Shown here: positions 1 through 6,875 of the stretch, piece after piece
Layout of the letters: every line of letters starts with the position of its first letter
How positions within the stretch are numbered: position 1 is the stretch's first letter
From: Verrucomicrobiales bacterium
GTDB taxonomy: Bacteria > Verrucomicrobiota > Verrucomicrobiia > Limisphaerales > UBA9464
Direction of reading: 5' to 3'
DNA length: 9,967 bases
NCBI GenBank assembly: GCA_003445095.1
Contig: DLVS01000555.1
Location: 1-9,967, forward strand
Notes under the pieces: model-generated
The model's database searches: none
Told to the model about the DNA's origin: nothing
The model's input: only the letters and a program-made list of their open reading frames with translations
Program-made: the position numbers and the translations under genes

Positions 1-289
1 AGGACCCGATCACCACTGGGGCATTGCTCGTACCCGCATCGTGTTCGTCGAGGACCAAGTTGCCGGCGAACTCCTGGCCCCCGCGAAAGCGTAGCTCGTC
101 CCCTGGCTTCAGTATCAAACCGTTCGCCCGTCCAATCGTCCGGAACGGTCGTTGCGCCGCACCGTCCCCGGTATCATCACCGTTGATGGTGTCAAAGAAA
201 TACGTGGCTGCACCTGCGTTGATGCTCCAAAGGAAGGCGAGCAGCTTAACGCTTACTCGGCACCTGTTTCGAGTCGCCTTAGAGCTCAT
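1..289 (-). CDS. Secreted right-handed parallel beta-helix protein, N-terminal part (runs off the left edge)
   Basis: The minus-strand frame opens at an ATG (287-289) and stays open to the window edge, giving about 96 residues without the C-terminus. Residues 1 to about 28 look like a signal peptide: basic (SSKATRNRCR), then hydrophobic (VKLLAFLW), then a small-residue region ending in NAGAA. The following segment reads YFFDTINGDDTGDG, then FRTIGRAN, LKPGDELRFRGG and NLVLDEHDAGTSNAPVVIGS. This order (Y-x-D-x-x-NGxDxxxG, P-x-R-TI, LxPGDxLxFRGG, G...N-P-V-x-I-G) is the usual start of DUF1565/Pel9-like parallel beta-helix proteins, many of which are secreted polysaccharide lyases or hydrolases. 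Substrate cannot be told because the helix rungs and catalytic residues lie outside the window. An in-frame stop sits 11 codons upstream with no other start between, so the ATG is the only candidate. No clear Shine-Dalgarno precedes it. It overlaps the upstream 81-codon ORF by 11 bp, so translational coupling is possible. Confidence 0.8.
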   Translation of the reverse strand, partial: MSSKATRNRCRVSVKLLAFLWSINAGAATYFFDTINGDDTGDGAAQRPFRTIGRANGLILKPGDELRFRGGQEFAGNLVLDEHDAGTSNAPVVIGS

Positions 290-524
290 CCGAAAATCGG
301 TGGGACGGAAGTCGGCGTGAAATCATAAAGTTCACGGACGCTGCCAGAAACTTCTCAAGCTGGGAATCTGCCGTTTTCGCCGCGTTGCGATCGGCGAGCC
401 GAAATAGACCACGGACCAGGGACGTGGTGACTAGCGCGAGTGTATAAGGTGAGCCGAGTGTCTGTCGTGCCTGGAGGCGCGATGGCGAAATGAGCTTGGC
501 ATCTTCTCGGGGCATCATTTTCAC
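279..524 (-). CDS. Small hypothetical ORF overlapping the beta-helix gene start
   Basis: This is an 81-codon ORF starting at GTG (522-524), with an AGGAG about 9 bp upstream on the minus strand (in the 533-540 region), a reasonable Shine-Dalgarno. Two in-frame ATGs follow at codons 3 and 4. Its stop overlaps the start of the beta-helix gene by 11 bp, which would suit a coupled leader or a small upstream gene. The protein is rich in Ser, Leu, Arg and Ala, with no signal peptide, no convincing membrane segment and no family I recognise. It may equally be a non-coding 5' leader that happens to be open. The ribosome binding site and the overlap are the only positive evidence. Confidence 0.35.
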   Translation of the reverse strand: MKMMPREDAKLISPSRLQARQTLGSPYTLALVTTSLVRGLFRLADRNAAKTADSQLEKFLAASVNFMISRRLPSHRFSDEL

Positions 525-551
525 GGTGATTCGCTCCTAGCCCTAGCCCGC

Positions 552-579
552 TCGGCTTCTCGGCTTCAGAGCTTCAGAG
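552..579. repeat. Short tandem 8-bp repeat
   Basis: Two identical copies of TCGGCTTC (552-559 and 560-567) are followed by a diverged copy AGAGCTTC (568-575) and a partial AGAG (576-579). It lies in the divergent intergenic region between the minus-strand start at 524 and the plus-strand start at 625. It may be simple slippage or part of a regulatory region; nothing in the sequence decides between them. Confidence 0.5.
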
Positions 580-586
580 TTCCGCG

Positions 587-599
587 TTGCCAGTGGCAA
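587..599. promoter_or_regulatory. 13-bp perfect inverted repeat, operator candidate, in the divergent intergenic region
   Basis: TTGCCA-G-TGGCAA is a perfect palindrome with a one-base centre, lying 26 bp upstream of the pseudopilin GTG and about 63 bp upstream of the minus-strand GTG at 524. The shape and position suit a dimeric repressor or activator site. The left half also resembles a -35 box (TTGCCA), with TAGAGA at 610-615 after a 17-bp gap as a poor -10 (3 of 6 matches), so the site may overlap a promoter. No regulator gene is present in the window. The palindrome is seen directly; its function is inferred. Confidence 0.35.
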
Positions 600-624
600 T
601 TCAGATCGGTAGAGATCGCTGGTT

Positions 625-1548
625 GTGACAGCATCATACTCGAGCATCAGAAGTTCAGCGGCCGTCCCTAAACGAGGTTTCACTCTCATCGAGCTCCTGG
701 TGGTTATCGCCATCATCGCCATTCTGGCCGGAATGCTCTTGCCTGCACTTGGCAAAGCCAAAGTTCGCGCGCAAGGAATCCAGTGCCTCAACAACATGAA
801 ACAACTGCAACTGGCCTTCCACCTGTATGCCGATGACCATCGCGGTTATTACATGCCGAATACTTATGGAAATGACGGCTGGGTGAAGGGCAGCGTGGAT
901 TTCGTCGATAGCAATCCGTCGAACTGGGACCAGAATACCTTGCTCGACCCGAAGACTGCGGTTCTGGGCCCGTACACTAAGAGTCCAGGGATCTACCGTT
1001 GCCCAGGCGATTGGACGACTGTGAAACGTCCGAATGTTGGCAAGGTTTCCCGCATCCGCAGCGTGGCGGCAAGCCAAGCGGTGGGAACCTGGTCCACTGG
1101 CGGTCCCACGTTGGGCTACTGGCTTGACTCCGGGCTCGTCGGTGGTTCCGAAAAGAATCCCGGCGGTAAGTGGCGGGTGTTCGCCAAAGACTCCGATGTG
1201 GTTAAGCCGACTCAGATCTTTGTGTTCACGGACGAACATCCGGCCAGCATCAACGACGGTGGGTTCGGCGTGCGCATTCCGGATAGTTTTGCCCAAACGT
1301 CCCAACAAGGGTGGGTGGATTTTCCGGCGGGATTCCACGGCAACGCGGGTGCGTTCTCATTCATTGACGGTCATGCCGAACTCCACCGATGGGTGCAATC
1401 TCCTCGCTCTGGACGGGCCGGATTGAACGCCAAGGTCACGGACTACTCGCGTCTGGACGACGGAAAAGTGGCTAACCACAAAGATGTGTGGTGGGTCGCG
1501 CAACACACTTCGCATATGGACAGCGGGCTGGATCCTTGGGATCGCTAA
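625..1548 (+). CDS. Type II secretion/type IV pilin-like protein (prepilin N-terminal methylation domain, H-x9-DG)
   Basis: The 307-residue product carries a class III signal. A 17-residue leader ending KRG is followed by [24 protein letters not shown] (residues 19-42), with prepilin peptidase cleavage expected between G18 and F19 and the conserved Glu at mature position 5 (E23). The hydrophobic N-terminal helix then runs into the [17 protein letters not shown] segment (residues 56-72). Near the C-terminus residues 238-249 give H-(9 residues)-DG in the context [11 protein letters not shown]. This is the H-x9-DG motif of the DUF1559-like pseudopilins that are multi-copy in Verrucomicrobiota, Lentisphaerae and Planctomycetes. 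C54 and C126 could form a disulfide in the exported globular domain. The protein is expected in the inner membrane or periplasm, part of a pseudopilus or a cell-surface protein; the exact role of the expanded family is unknown. The start is GTG at 625 with only a weak purine-rich stretch upstream. It is transcribed divergently from the beta-helix gene and convergently with the glycoside hydrolase gene. Confidence 0.9.
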   Translation: MTASYSSIRSSAAVPKRGFTLIELLVVIAIIAILAGMLLPALGKAKVRAQGIQCLNNMKQLQLAFHLYADDHRGYYMPNTYGNDGWVKGSVDFVDSNPSNWDQNTLLDPKTAVLGPYTKSPGIYRCPGDWTTVKRPNVGKVSRIRSVAASQAVGTWSTGGPTLGYWLDSGLVGGSEKNPGGKWRVFAKDSDVVKPTQIFVFTDEHPASINDGGFGVRIPDSFAQTSQQGWVDFPAGFHGNAGAFSFIDGHAELHRWVQSPRSGRAGLNAKVTDYSRLDDGKVANHKDVWWVAQHTSHMDSGLDPWDR

Positions 1549-1745
1549 ACTGCTACGAGGCAGTCGATCGACCAAGACCAACGGCGGCAACCAACGGAGC
1601 GGGAGACCGTCGTTGTTTGCAACACGTGCTAGCCCAAGACCTGTGCAACCGTGTTGCTCTTCGGCAGCTCCGAATACCTGCGGATAACACGAAGCGCGAA
1701 CGCTTTCGTTCTCGGCTTCAAGTCTTTCCGATCCAGCGGCCGCTT

Positions 1746-3167
1746 CTACTGTCCATCGGCGACCAGGATCCAGTCATTGAAACCGTCGGCATGGGTATTT
1801 GATGGACAGGATAGTGCACGGCTAGAGGTCTTCGCCTCGGATGACGCGATCATCGTGTAATTCCCGCTCGTGGGATCGTACCACCGCAGCCGCACTTGGC
1901 TGCCTCCCACGATTTTCGTCGTATCAATGATGACCGGGCGGCTCGTCGGAAAATAGATCAGCGCCGCGTTGGCTGAATAGCCAGAGGCCGCCTGATCGTC
2001 ACCGCTGCCCAGACCGGTTTTGAGGAAGGCTCCGGCGTCGGGCACCCAGGTGGGATCGGCCACGTAAGCATCCAGGATCGTCCAGGCATGCTTGGCGTCC
2101 AATTGCGGCGCTTCGTTCAGGATGTTCAGCCAACCAGGACCGCCGTCAAAAAGTCCGGTCACGCCATGCGGCCACCACTTTTCGTGGCCGAAATTGATCC
2201 CGGCGCCGCCGCGGATGAAGGTGGCGTAGTTCCGCTCGCGTAACTCCTGGTTCTGTTGACCCTTATAGTGGGGCGCGTTCACGTAGGGTGGTTCGATGTC
2301 CACCAGGGGATAGTCTGCCGCGCCAGGCCGGTTATAGACCGTGTCGAACTGCTCAGCCGAATTGCTGCCGTAATGGTAGATCGTGTCCGCGCTTTGTTTG
2401 AACCATTGATATCCATCGACGCCTTCGGCCGAGATGAACTGATCAAAGGAGGTTGAGCCATTGGCTGGCTCCGCGATGATCAAACGATGGCGGGACCCTT
2501 CAGCGTCTCGAATCCCATGGAAGAGGGCGTCCAGAGCCAGAGCCGGTCCCTCGTGGTAGCGCCATTTGAAATCGCCCATGACATGCCACACGATATTTGA
2601 GGAGCCGGCATAGCGGGTGGCGACGGCCTTTCCAAAGTTGTAAGCATTCGTGGTTCCGCCGGCGATCAGGTCCGGCACCGTTCCGGTGTCTTTCCAGCTC
2701 AAAAAGAACGAAAAGACCACAGTCATCTCCAGCCGGGTCGCCTCGCGCATCACCCAGTCCATCGACGACCAGGCCGGTCCCAGGGCTGAAGCGTGTGGTG
2801 TCCCGTTAAAGAAGCTTTGGCCGGCTTTGTTTTTATATCGATCACCAAAGCTGTCATTCATATGAACACCGAAGGGCGATACCGTGACCGCATTGAATTT
2901 CAGAGCTTTCAGACCTTCCAGAGCCTGCGTGATCTCGGCATTGGAACAGTTTTGCGAGATCGCCCAGGAGGACATGGTTCTCAAGAGATAGATCTTGCCG
3001 GTCTGGTCGATGAAACGTCGGTTGTCGGTGCTTACCGGATAAGCGAAGCCACCCGAGCCCTTGCTGATTTGAGTTTCAGCCGCCAATGCTGTCGTGCTCC
3101 CGATGAGAAGGTGAATCGCAAGCGCCGCGAGCATTGCCAAATTGTTACCAACCCGAAAGTTTTTCAT
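1746..3167 (-). CDS. Secreted apiosidase-like glycoside hydrolase (DUF4038) with C-terminal collagen-binding-like domain
   Basis: The 473-residue protein begins at ATG (3165-3167). A longer GTG start at 3215 exists, but it would put 16 polar residues in front of a classic signal peptide. That signal is MKNF-RVGNNL followed by AMLAALAIHLLIGSTTALAA (residues 11-30), so the ATG is preferred. Residues about 38-370 form a TIM-barrel-type domain of the DUF4038/apiosidase-like family: RFIDQTGKIYLLRTMSSWAI strand/helix start, FNAVTVSPFG (91-100), WVMREATRLEMTVVFSFFLSW (138-158), IVWHVMGDF (192-200) with a probable catalytic Asp199, and PLVDIEPPY (287-295) with Glu292 as the likely second acid. Residues about 398-472 match the putative collagen-binding domain often fused to it (ALIYFPTSRPVIIDT, VRLRWYDPTSGNYT, DWILVADG). 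It likely acts outside the cytoplasm on plant- or algal-type polysaccharide side chains; the substrate is not determined. It lies downstream of the SIR2 gene on the same strand, but 190 bp away, so probably not in one operon. Confidence 0.88.
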   Translation of the reverse strand: MKNFRVGNNLAMLAALAIHLLIGSTTALAAETQISKGSGGFAYPVSTDNRRFIDQTGKIYLLRTMSSWAISQNCSNAEITQALEGLKALKFNAVTVSPFGVHMNDSFGDRYKNKAGQSFFNGTPHASALGPAWSSMDWVMREATRLEMTVVFSFFLSWKDTGTVPDLIAGGTTNAYNFGKAVATRYAGSSNIVWHVMGDFKWRYHEGPALALDALFHGIRDAEGSRHRLIIAEPANGSTSFDQFISAEGVDGYQWFKQSADTIYHYGSNSAEQFDTVYNRPGAADYPLVDIEPPYVNAPHYKGQQNQELRERNYATFIRGGAGINFGHEKWWPHGVTGLFDGGPGWLNILNEAPQLDAKHAWTILDAYVADPTWVPDAGAFLKTGLGSGDDQAASGYSANAALIYFPTSRPVIIDTTKIVGGSQVRLRWYDPTSGNYTMIASSEAKTSSRALSCPSNTHADGFNDWILVADGQ

Positions 3168-3357
3168 ATCACTCGCTTCTTCGGAACGATGGCACTGGAA
3201 CTGGCGAGCGTGCACAGGTAACGGAACAAGCCCGCGTCGTCTGTTCGTTGTTGATAAAGGCGAAGAGTTCGTCGTCGACTATTGCGCCTCAATCGCGCCA
3301 GCGACATGGCGGTTCAATGGCGGGCTCGAGTTTCCTGCCGACCGGTTTGGGTCATCA

Positions 3358-5967
3358 TCACGCTGAAGTTGGCAGGTCATTCAGTTCGCGCTTTCCTTTC
3401 AGAAGTTCCTCACGGATTAAATTCAATTCTTTCTCATGCCGCGCAACGACAGGCCATCGAAGACATTCATCGATCTTCGAGAAACGCTTTTCCGCCTCAA
3501 CCGTGAACAATTTGATCGCGTCGCGGTCTTGTTCAAGCAAAGAATGGCATACTCCCTTGATCATCTGATCCTCTGTGGCATCAGCAACAGTTGATACGCG
3601 CTCCTTGGAGATTTTCCCATCATTCATTTTCTTTCCGTATTCATAATTGATAATCTCGCCCGCGAGATATGCGGAGAAGGACCTCTCTTCGAGAAAAGCT
3701 TTGCATCGCTTAACGGCTTTCGCTGGCGCTCCCATCTTTAGCTCTAAAAAGGACAACTCCATTGTGAACCGCTCCGCGAAGTCACGCCTATCCGGAATTG
3801 ATTCGATCGCATCAATCGCATCCTGATACCGACCCTCACATTCCAGAATGTCCGCATCGAGTCGTAACCACCGACCAACGTCTATTGCCCCCTTCAGTTT
3901 GCTGTGCAATTCGCGAGCTTTTTGATGTGCACGTTTTGAGAGATAAAACTTCAACAGCTTCATCTCCACTAGTGTATTACGGCCACGGCTCAAGAACCTC
4001 TGCCCATGCGAAATTGCGCTGGGTAGGTCGCGGAACACGTCATAGAAGATATCCATCATGATCGAAGCAAACTGCGGTTCGTCTTTGAGATGCTCGTTTT
4101 CTCGGGCTTCCTCGAGGATTGGGCGCAGGAACCGATGCCCATCGAACTCAATACATGCATCAACAAACACATCTAAGTGTGCCGCATAATCCCGCGGAAA
4201 GTGATTGGTGTATGCCTGCTGTAGATATTCAAAGAGAGGTCTCTGTTTGTAGTGCAGTGTCTTAAACTTGCGGCAGTATCGAAAGAGCATAGAAGTTGCT
4301 CTCGAGTCAAAAGCATCTTGGGCCAGATGTTTATCTACAATGTCGTCCAGTTTTTCCCGGACCTTAGTACCTGAGCCCTGACGCGAATGGAAGTCAAAAA
4401 GCTGCGACCAAGCAGGGTTTGCAAGAGATGGGTCAATAACCACAGAATGGTGCAGGCTTGTTATTACGTTATCTGGTCTTACGCCCGCCCTTCGCGTATC
4501 GCGCTTTTCCAGCGCGGCAGAAAGTTCTTGGGCGTAGGCGTTCAAAACAGGGGCGCTGAACGGATGGCGCTGTTTCAATTCTGCGAGGTCTGCAATTCTG
4601 TCGGCGCGATTCTCAGTGAGAGAACACACATTGAGTGACATAAAAAAGTTTGCCGGCTCGAGAGTCAACAGCTCTTGACCGGCTTGCTTTGCCTCTCCGA
4701 ACTTATTCAAGCGAGTACAACATTGAAACCGCCGGCGAAGAAGCAATTCCTTAAACCTCCGGTCGACTGCTTTGCAAAGCTCTTCAGCAAGCCGCGCAAG
4801 GGCCGATTCAGGATGTCCGTCTTTGAGAGCTCGCTCGATTTCCAGCAAAACTAGCAAATTCTGTTCAGTTAGCCCCGAATCTGCGAGGCTCTGACTGTTT
4901 AGGTCTTTCAGTAGATCAGACAGAAGGGAGGCATGTTTGTCGGATTCCAACTCCTCCAAGTGTCGTTTTATCGTCTCAGACTTAGTCGATTTGAGCTGCG
5001 TGTTTTGGAGGTAGGACTCGATTATTTGTGCTGCCCGGTCGGTTGCCAACTTCGCGCTGAACGGTGACCCATCTTTCGCCAGCATTGAGTAGAGGTCGGC
5101 CATCAATTCGTCAAAACCTGAGGTCAGGACGTAGAACGAATTGGGGCGGTTTAGAATTTCGAGCGCTTCATCAGTAATTGCATCCTCTGCTCTAAAGCAC
5201 CAAAACAGCCCGTTCTTTAAATAAATCGGATCGTCCAACATGTCTTGGAGAATGCGTGTGATCGATTTATCCGATCCAGAATACCCGGCGATGATCAAAC
5301 CGTATTCTTTTAGGCACTCTCCCAGCTTCTCTTTCATATTCTTACCTAGCGACTGGGTCTCGTTGGTCGTGTTTTTCAAGTCGTCAAACAAGTAATCTCC
5401 ATGCAACTTAATTATTTTTGTGCGGTTGGAGGTCAAGCTGACAGAGTCAATGGATGAGTCGTGAGCACAGACAAGTGCTCTTTCGGATGAAAATTGGTAG
5501 AATGCCTCGTTAAGCAAGTCGTCAAAGTTGGTAGTGAAGATAGTCCGTAACAGGCCAGCCTCTGCTATGCGAACCAAGTAGGCGTATCCAATCGAGGGAA
5601 TCTTATCAGCCACTTCGGTTTCAATGAATCTGCGCCGATTCGCGCGCGTTGCAAAAATTCGCTCGATCAAACTCGCATACTCTCTCTTTTCGTCATACCA
5701 ATCCGCTGCATGTTCAGTGAGCCATGCTTTGATCCCCTCCGGTGAGCGATCATCATTGCTTGTGCTCAGGCCTCTATAGACCGTTCCTCGCCACTCATCC
5801 GCCATCTGCGAAGCTGTGCGAATGCCGCTACTGCGAGATGCTCCTGCACCTAGAAATAGGCAAAAGTTCGGGTTGTTGTCAGGACGAGCCATCGCCACCT
5901 GCTTCAGTTCGGCTGTTGTCTTGTGCTTTTTCCTTCCGAGCTTTTTCTCAAGTTCCGATGCTTTCAT
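3358..5967 (-). CDS. SIR2-domain protein with long TPR-like helical C-terminus; candidate anti-phage NADase
   Basis: The product is 869 residues. Residues about 30-300 form a SIR2_2-type domain: FLGAGASRSSGI (38-49, nucleotide-binding GAGxS), IFTTNFDDLL (143-152, TxNxD with the predicted catalytic Asn147), KLHGD (187-191, predicted catalytic His189) and IIAGYSGSD (225-233). In defence proteins such as ThsA and DSR2 this domain cleaves NAD+ after phage sensing, causing abortive infection. Residues about 310-360 are charged and helical. Residues about 370-869 look all-helical, with TPR-like helix pairs (RYQDAIDAIESI, then AERFTMELSFLELKMGAPAKAVKRCKAFLEE in the 713-761 region) that would form a sensing or oligomerisation scaffold. 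There is no signal peptide or membrane segment, so it is cytoplasmic. No clear Shine-Dalgarno precedes the ATG; a second in-frame ATG at 5890-5892 (codon 26) still leaves the whole SIR2 core. The gene is clearly more AT-rich than its flanks (60-bp line 5401-5460 has 25 G+C). It sits 20 bp downstream of an HsdR relic. The family assignment is firm; anti-phage function and NAD cleavage are inferred. Confidence 0.88.
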   Translation of the reverse strand: MKASELEKKLGRKKHKTTAELKQVAMARPDNNPNFCLFLGAGASRSSGIRTASQMADEWRGTVYRGLSTSNDDRSPEGIKAWLTEHAADWYDEKREYASLIERIFATRANRRRFIETEVADKIPSIGYAYLVRIAEAGLLRTIFTTNFDDLLNEAFYQFSSERALVCAHDSSIDSVSLTSNRTKIIKLHGDYLFDDLKNTTNETQSLGKNMKEKLGECLKEYGLIIAGYSGSDKSITRILQDMLDDPIYLKNGLFWCFRAEDAITDEALEILNRPNSFYVLTSGFDELMADLYSMLAKDGSPFSAKLATDRAAQIIESYLQNTQLKSTKSETIKRHLEELESDKHASLLSDLLKDLNSQSLADSGLTEQNLLVLLEIERALKDGHPESALARLAEELCKAVDRRFKELLLRRRFQCCTRLNKFGEAKQAGQELLTLEPANFFMSLNVCSLTENRADRIADLAELKQRHPFSAPVLNAYAQELSAALEKRDTRRAGVRPDNVITSLHHSVVIDPSLANPAWSQLFDFHSRQGSGTKVREKLDDIVDKHLAQDAFDSRATSMLFRYCRKFKTLHYKQRPLFEYLQQAYTNHFPRDYAAHLDVFVDACIEFDGHRFLRPILEEARENEHLKDEPQFASIMMDIFYDVFRDLPSAISHGQRFLSRGRNTLVEMKLLKFYLSKRAHQKARELHSKLKGAIDVGRWLRLDADILECEGRYQDAIDAIESIPDRRDFAERFTMELSFLELKMGAPAKAVKRCKAFLEERSFSAYLAGEIINYEYGKKMNDGKISKERVSTVADATEDQMIKGVCHSLLEQDRDAIKLFTVEAEKRFSKIDECLRWPVVARHEKELNLIREELLKGKRELNDLPTSA

Positions 5968-5987
5968 GGTTTTTGTGTGGGCAAGAA

Positions 5988-6260
5988 TCAGGGTAGCGGT
6001 CTGGGTTGGCTAGCTAGCCGCGGATACGCGGCGACTTGCTTGAAATTGATGCCGGGCTCGACCAGCTGTCGGATGATTTCGGCGCGCTGGCCGGAATCGG
6101 CCCAGCGAGCACAGTTCCTCCAAGCTGGCGCAAAGCGTCCGCACTTTCTCGGCGGTGCAATCGGTGAGCTTGACGATAGGGAGTCGTTCGCTGTCCGCGC
6201 GTGGGAGTTTGTGGACGAGTTCGACCTTTGCCCCACTCGAAGTGGAGCTGACGGCACTGA
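5988..6260 (-). pseudogene. Relic of type I restriction enzyme R subunit, C-terminal (EcoEI HsdR-type) domain
   Basis: Minus-strand translation from about 6240 to 6112 reads AKVELVHKLPRADSERL then PIVKLTDCTAEKVRTLCASL and EEL. From about 6113 the same theme continues only in another frame: CARWADSGQRAEIIRQL then VEPGINFKQVAA. Joined, these match from memory the C-terminal domain of EcoEI-like HsdR (a ..ELVH-L-D..GK-LR-VK-TDYTAEKVRTL...LRA-WAD...RAEIIR-L-E-GI-F..A pattern). The parent protein is the DNA translocase/endonuclease subunit of a type I restriction-modification system. A net +1 (or -2) frameshift lies near 6108-6114. Homology stops abruptly at about 6029, where 100 or more further residues would be expected, and ends in a stop at 5988-5990. 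Everything N-terminal to this domain is missing, as are hsdM and hsdS. It lies on the same strand as, and immediately upstream of, the SIR2 gene. It cannot encode a working nuclease. The assignment rests on recalled family motifs over about 70 residues. Confidence 0.6.
6008..6031. repeat. Two overlapping inverted repeats at the edge of the HsdR relic
   Basis: GGCTAGCTAGCC (6008-6019) is a perfect 12-bp palindrome. It shares two bases with a hairpin CCGCG-GATA-CGCGG (6018-6031). The cluster sits exactly where HsdR-like sequence stops (about 6029) and about 40 bp upstream of the SIR2 start codon. It could be a recombination junction or a binding site controlling the SIR2 gene. The inverted repeats are seen directly; either role is inference. 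Confidence 0.45.
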
Positions 6261-6671
6261 ATGATTTTAGATTTCGACACGCTCCCCACCCTCCCCGCTC
6301 GTTCGAGGCGGAAGGGAATTTCGTTTTGTTAGGGTGCAGACTCGGGCGGCAGTCTCTGGTCGGGTGCGGCATCGTTTGAGGTTGTTGGTACTTTGACCGA
6401 AGCCGCCATGGGAAAGCAACTGTGGTGTGCCGCGTAGTGTCCCAATCTGGAACCAGGACAGCAGGAATCTGGGGACTCTGAAGTTTCCTACACTTTCTGC
6501 CTTTCTCAGGCCAATTGAGCCAGGTCATTCGTTGGCTTAACAACAGGACTTGTTAACGGGGATTCAGAATCCATGATCGGTGTCCGTGATGCACGATCGA
6601 TTGAGTCTCGAGAGTCGGCACGCTAATCCACCCGGTCCGCCGATTTTGGAACGTCGGCATTTCATCCTTTG
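6261..6671. other. Gene-free interval of about 410 bp
   Basis: I find no convincing gene here. Minus-strand frames are open through parts of it, but the translations are low-complexity and basic with no recognisable domain, which is common in GC-rich non-coding DNA. The interval holds two adjacent palindromes (6537-6556 and 6560-6572, listed separately) and an 8-bp palindrome TCTCGAGA (6605-6612). It separates the HsdR relic from the MITE-like element and could be the eroded upstream part of a lost restriction-modification locus, though no residual similarity to hsdR, hsdS or hsdM is visible. Confidence 0.5.
6537..6572. promoter_or_regulatory. Pair of adjacent inverted repeats, possible operators or structured RNA
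   Basis: TTAACAA-CAGGAC-TTGTTAA (6537-6556) has perfect 7-bp arms around a 6-base spacer. Four bases later GGATTC-A-GAATCC (6560-6572) is a perfect 13-bp palindrome. Two tight dyads within 36 bp in an otherwise empty interval suggest protein-binding sites or small hairpins. Neither is followed by a T-run, so they are not typical terminators. The nearest gene starts are more than 300 bp to the right (6876) and about 570 bp to the left (5967, opposite strand). Confidence 0.3.
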
Positions 6672-6860
6672 CCGTATCCATGCAGTTGGATTGGGGGAAC
6701 GCCCGCCCCGGGCGTTGCGGACGGCACCCTCGCCGTCCGCGAGACGCGCGTGGAGTCGTCACCGTTTGGTATGTCGTTACGCGCTGCGGTGTGGCGGGCG
6801 GGGCGCCCGCCACTGCGCCCGGGGCGGGCGCGCTCCCCATTTTCTACTGCATGGATACGG
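6672..6860. mobile_element. MITE-like palindromic repeat element, 189 bp
   Basis: The ends are perfect 15-bp inverted repeats: CCGTATCCATGCAGT at 6672-6686 and its complement at 6846-6860. After a diverged stretch of 14-16 bp, a second perfect inverted match follows, GCCCGCCCCGGGCG at 6701-6714 against 6816-6829. Inside are two more hairpins: GCGGACGGC-ACCCTC-GCCGTCCGC (6717-6740) and GTGGCGGGCG-GGG-CGCCCGCCAC (6791-6813). The nested symmetric layout and lack of coding capacity are typical of a non-autonomous miniature transposable element or a REP/BIME-like dispersed repeat. I see no clear target-site duplication and no transposase in the window. It ends 15 bp before the lipoprotein start codon, so that gene's promoter must lie inside or beyond the element. 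Confidence 0.65.
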
Positions 6861-6875
6861 ATTAGGGGGACTCGC

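Noticed and set aside
655..1338. 227-residue minus-strand ORF
   Set aside because: It lies antisense within the pseudopilin gene, whose pilin leader and H-x9-DG motif are unmistakable. The antisense translation has no recognisable features.
1690..1712. Small hairpin (GAAGCG...CGCTTTC) after the pseudopilin gene as a terminator
   Set aside because: The stem is only about 5 bp with a bulge, and no proper T-run follows.
6010..6543. Apparent 177-residue minus-strand ORF
   Set aside because: Only its C-terminal third resembles a real protein (HsdR), and that similarity moves to another frame near 6111. The N-terminal two thirds look like random translation. It is treated as a pseudogene fragment, not an intact gene.
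6553..6840. 95-residue minus-strand ORF through the repeat element
   Set aside because: Half of it is the translation of the palindromic GC-rich element, and the rest is low-similarity, with no ribosome binding site or domain.
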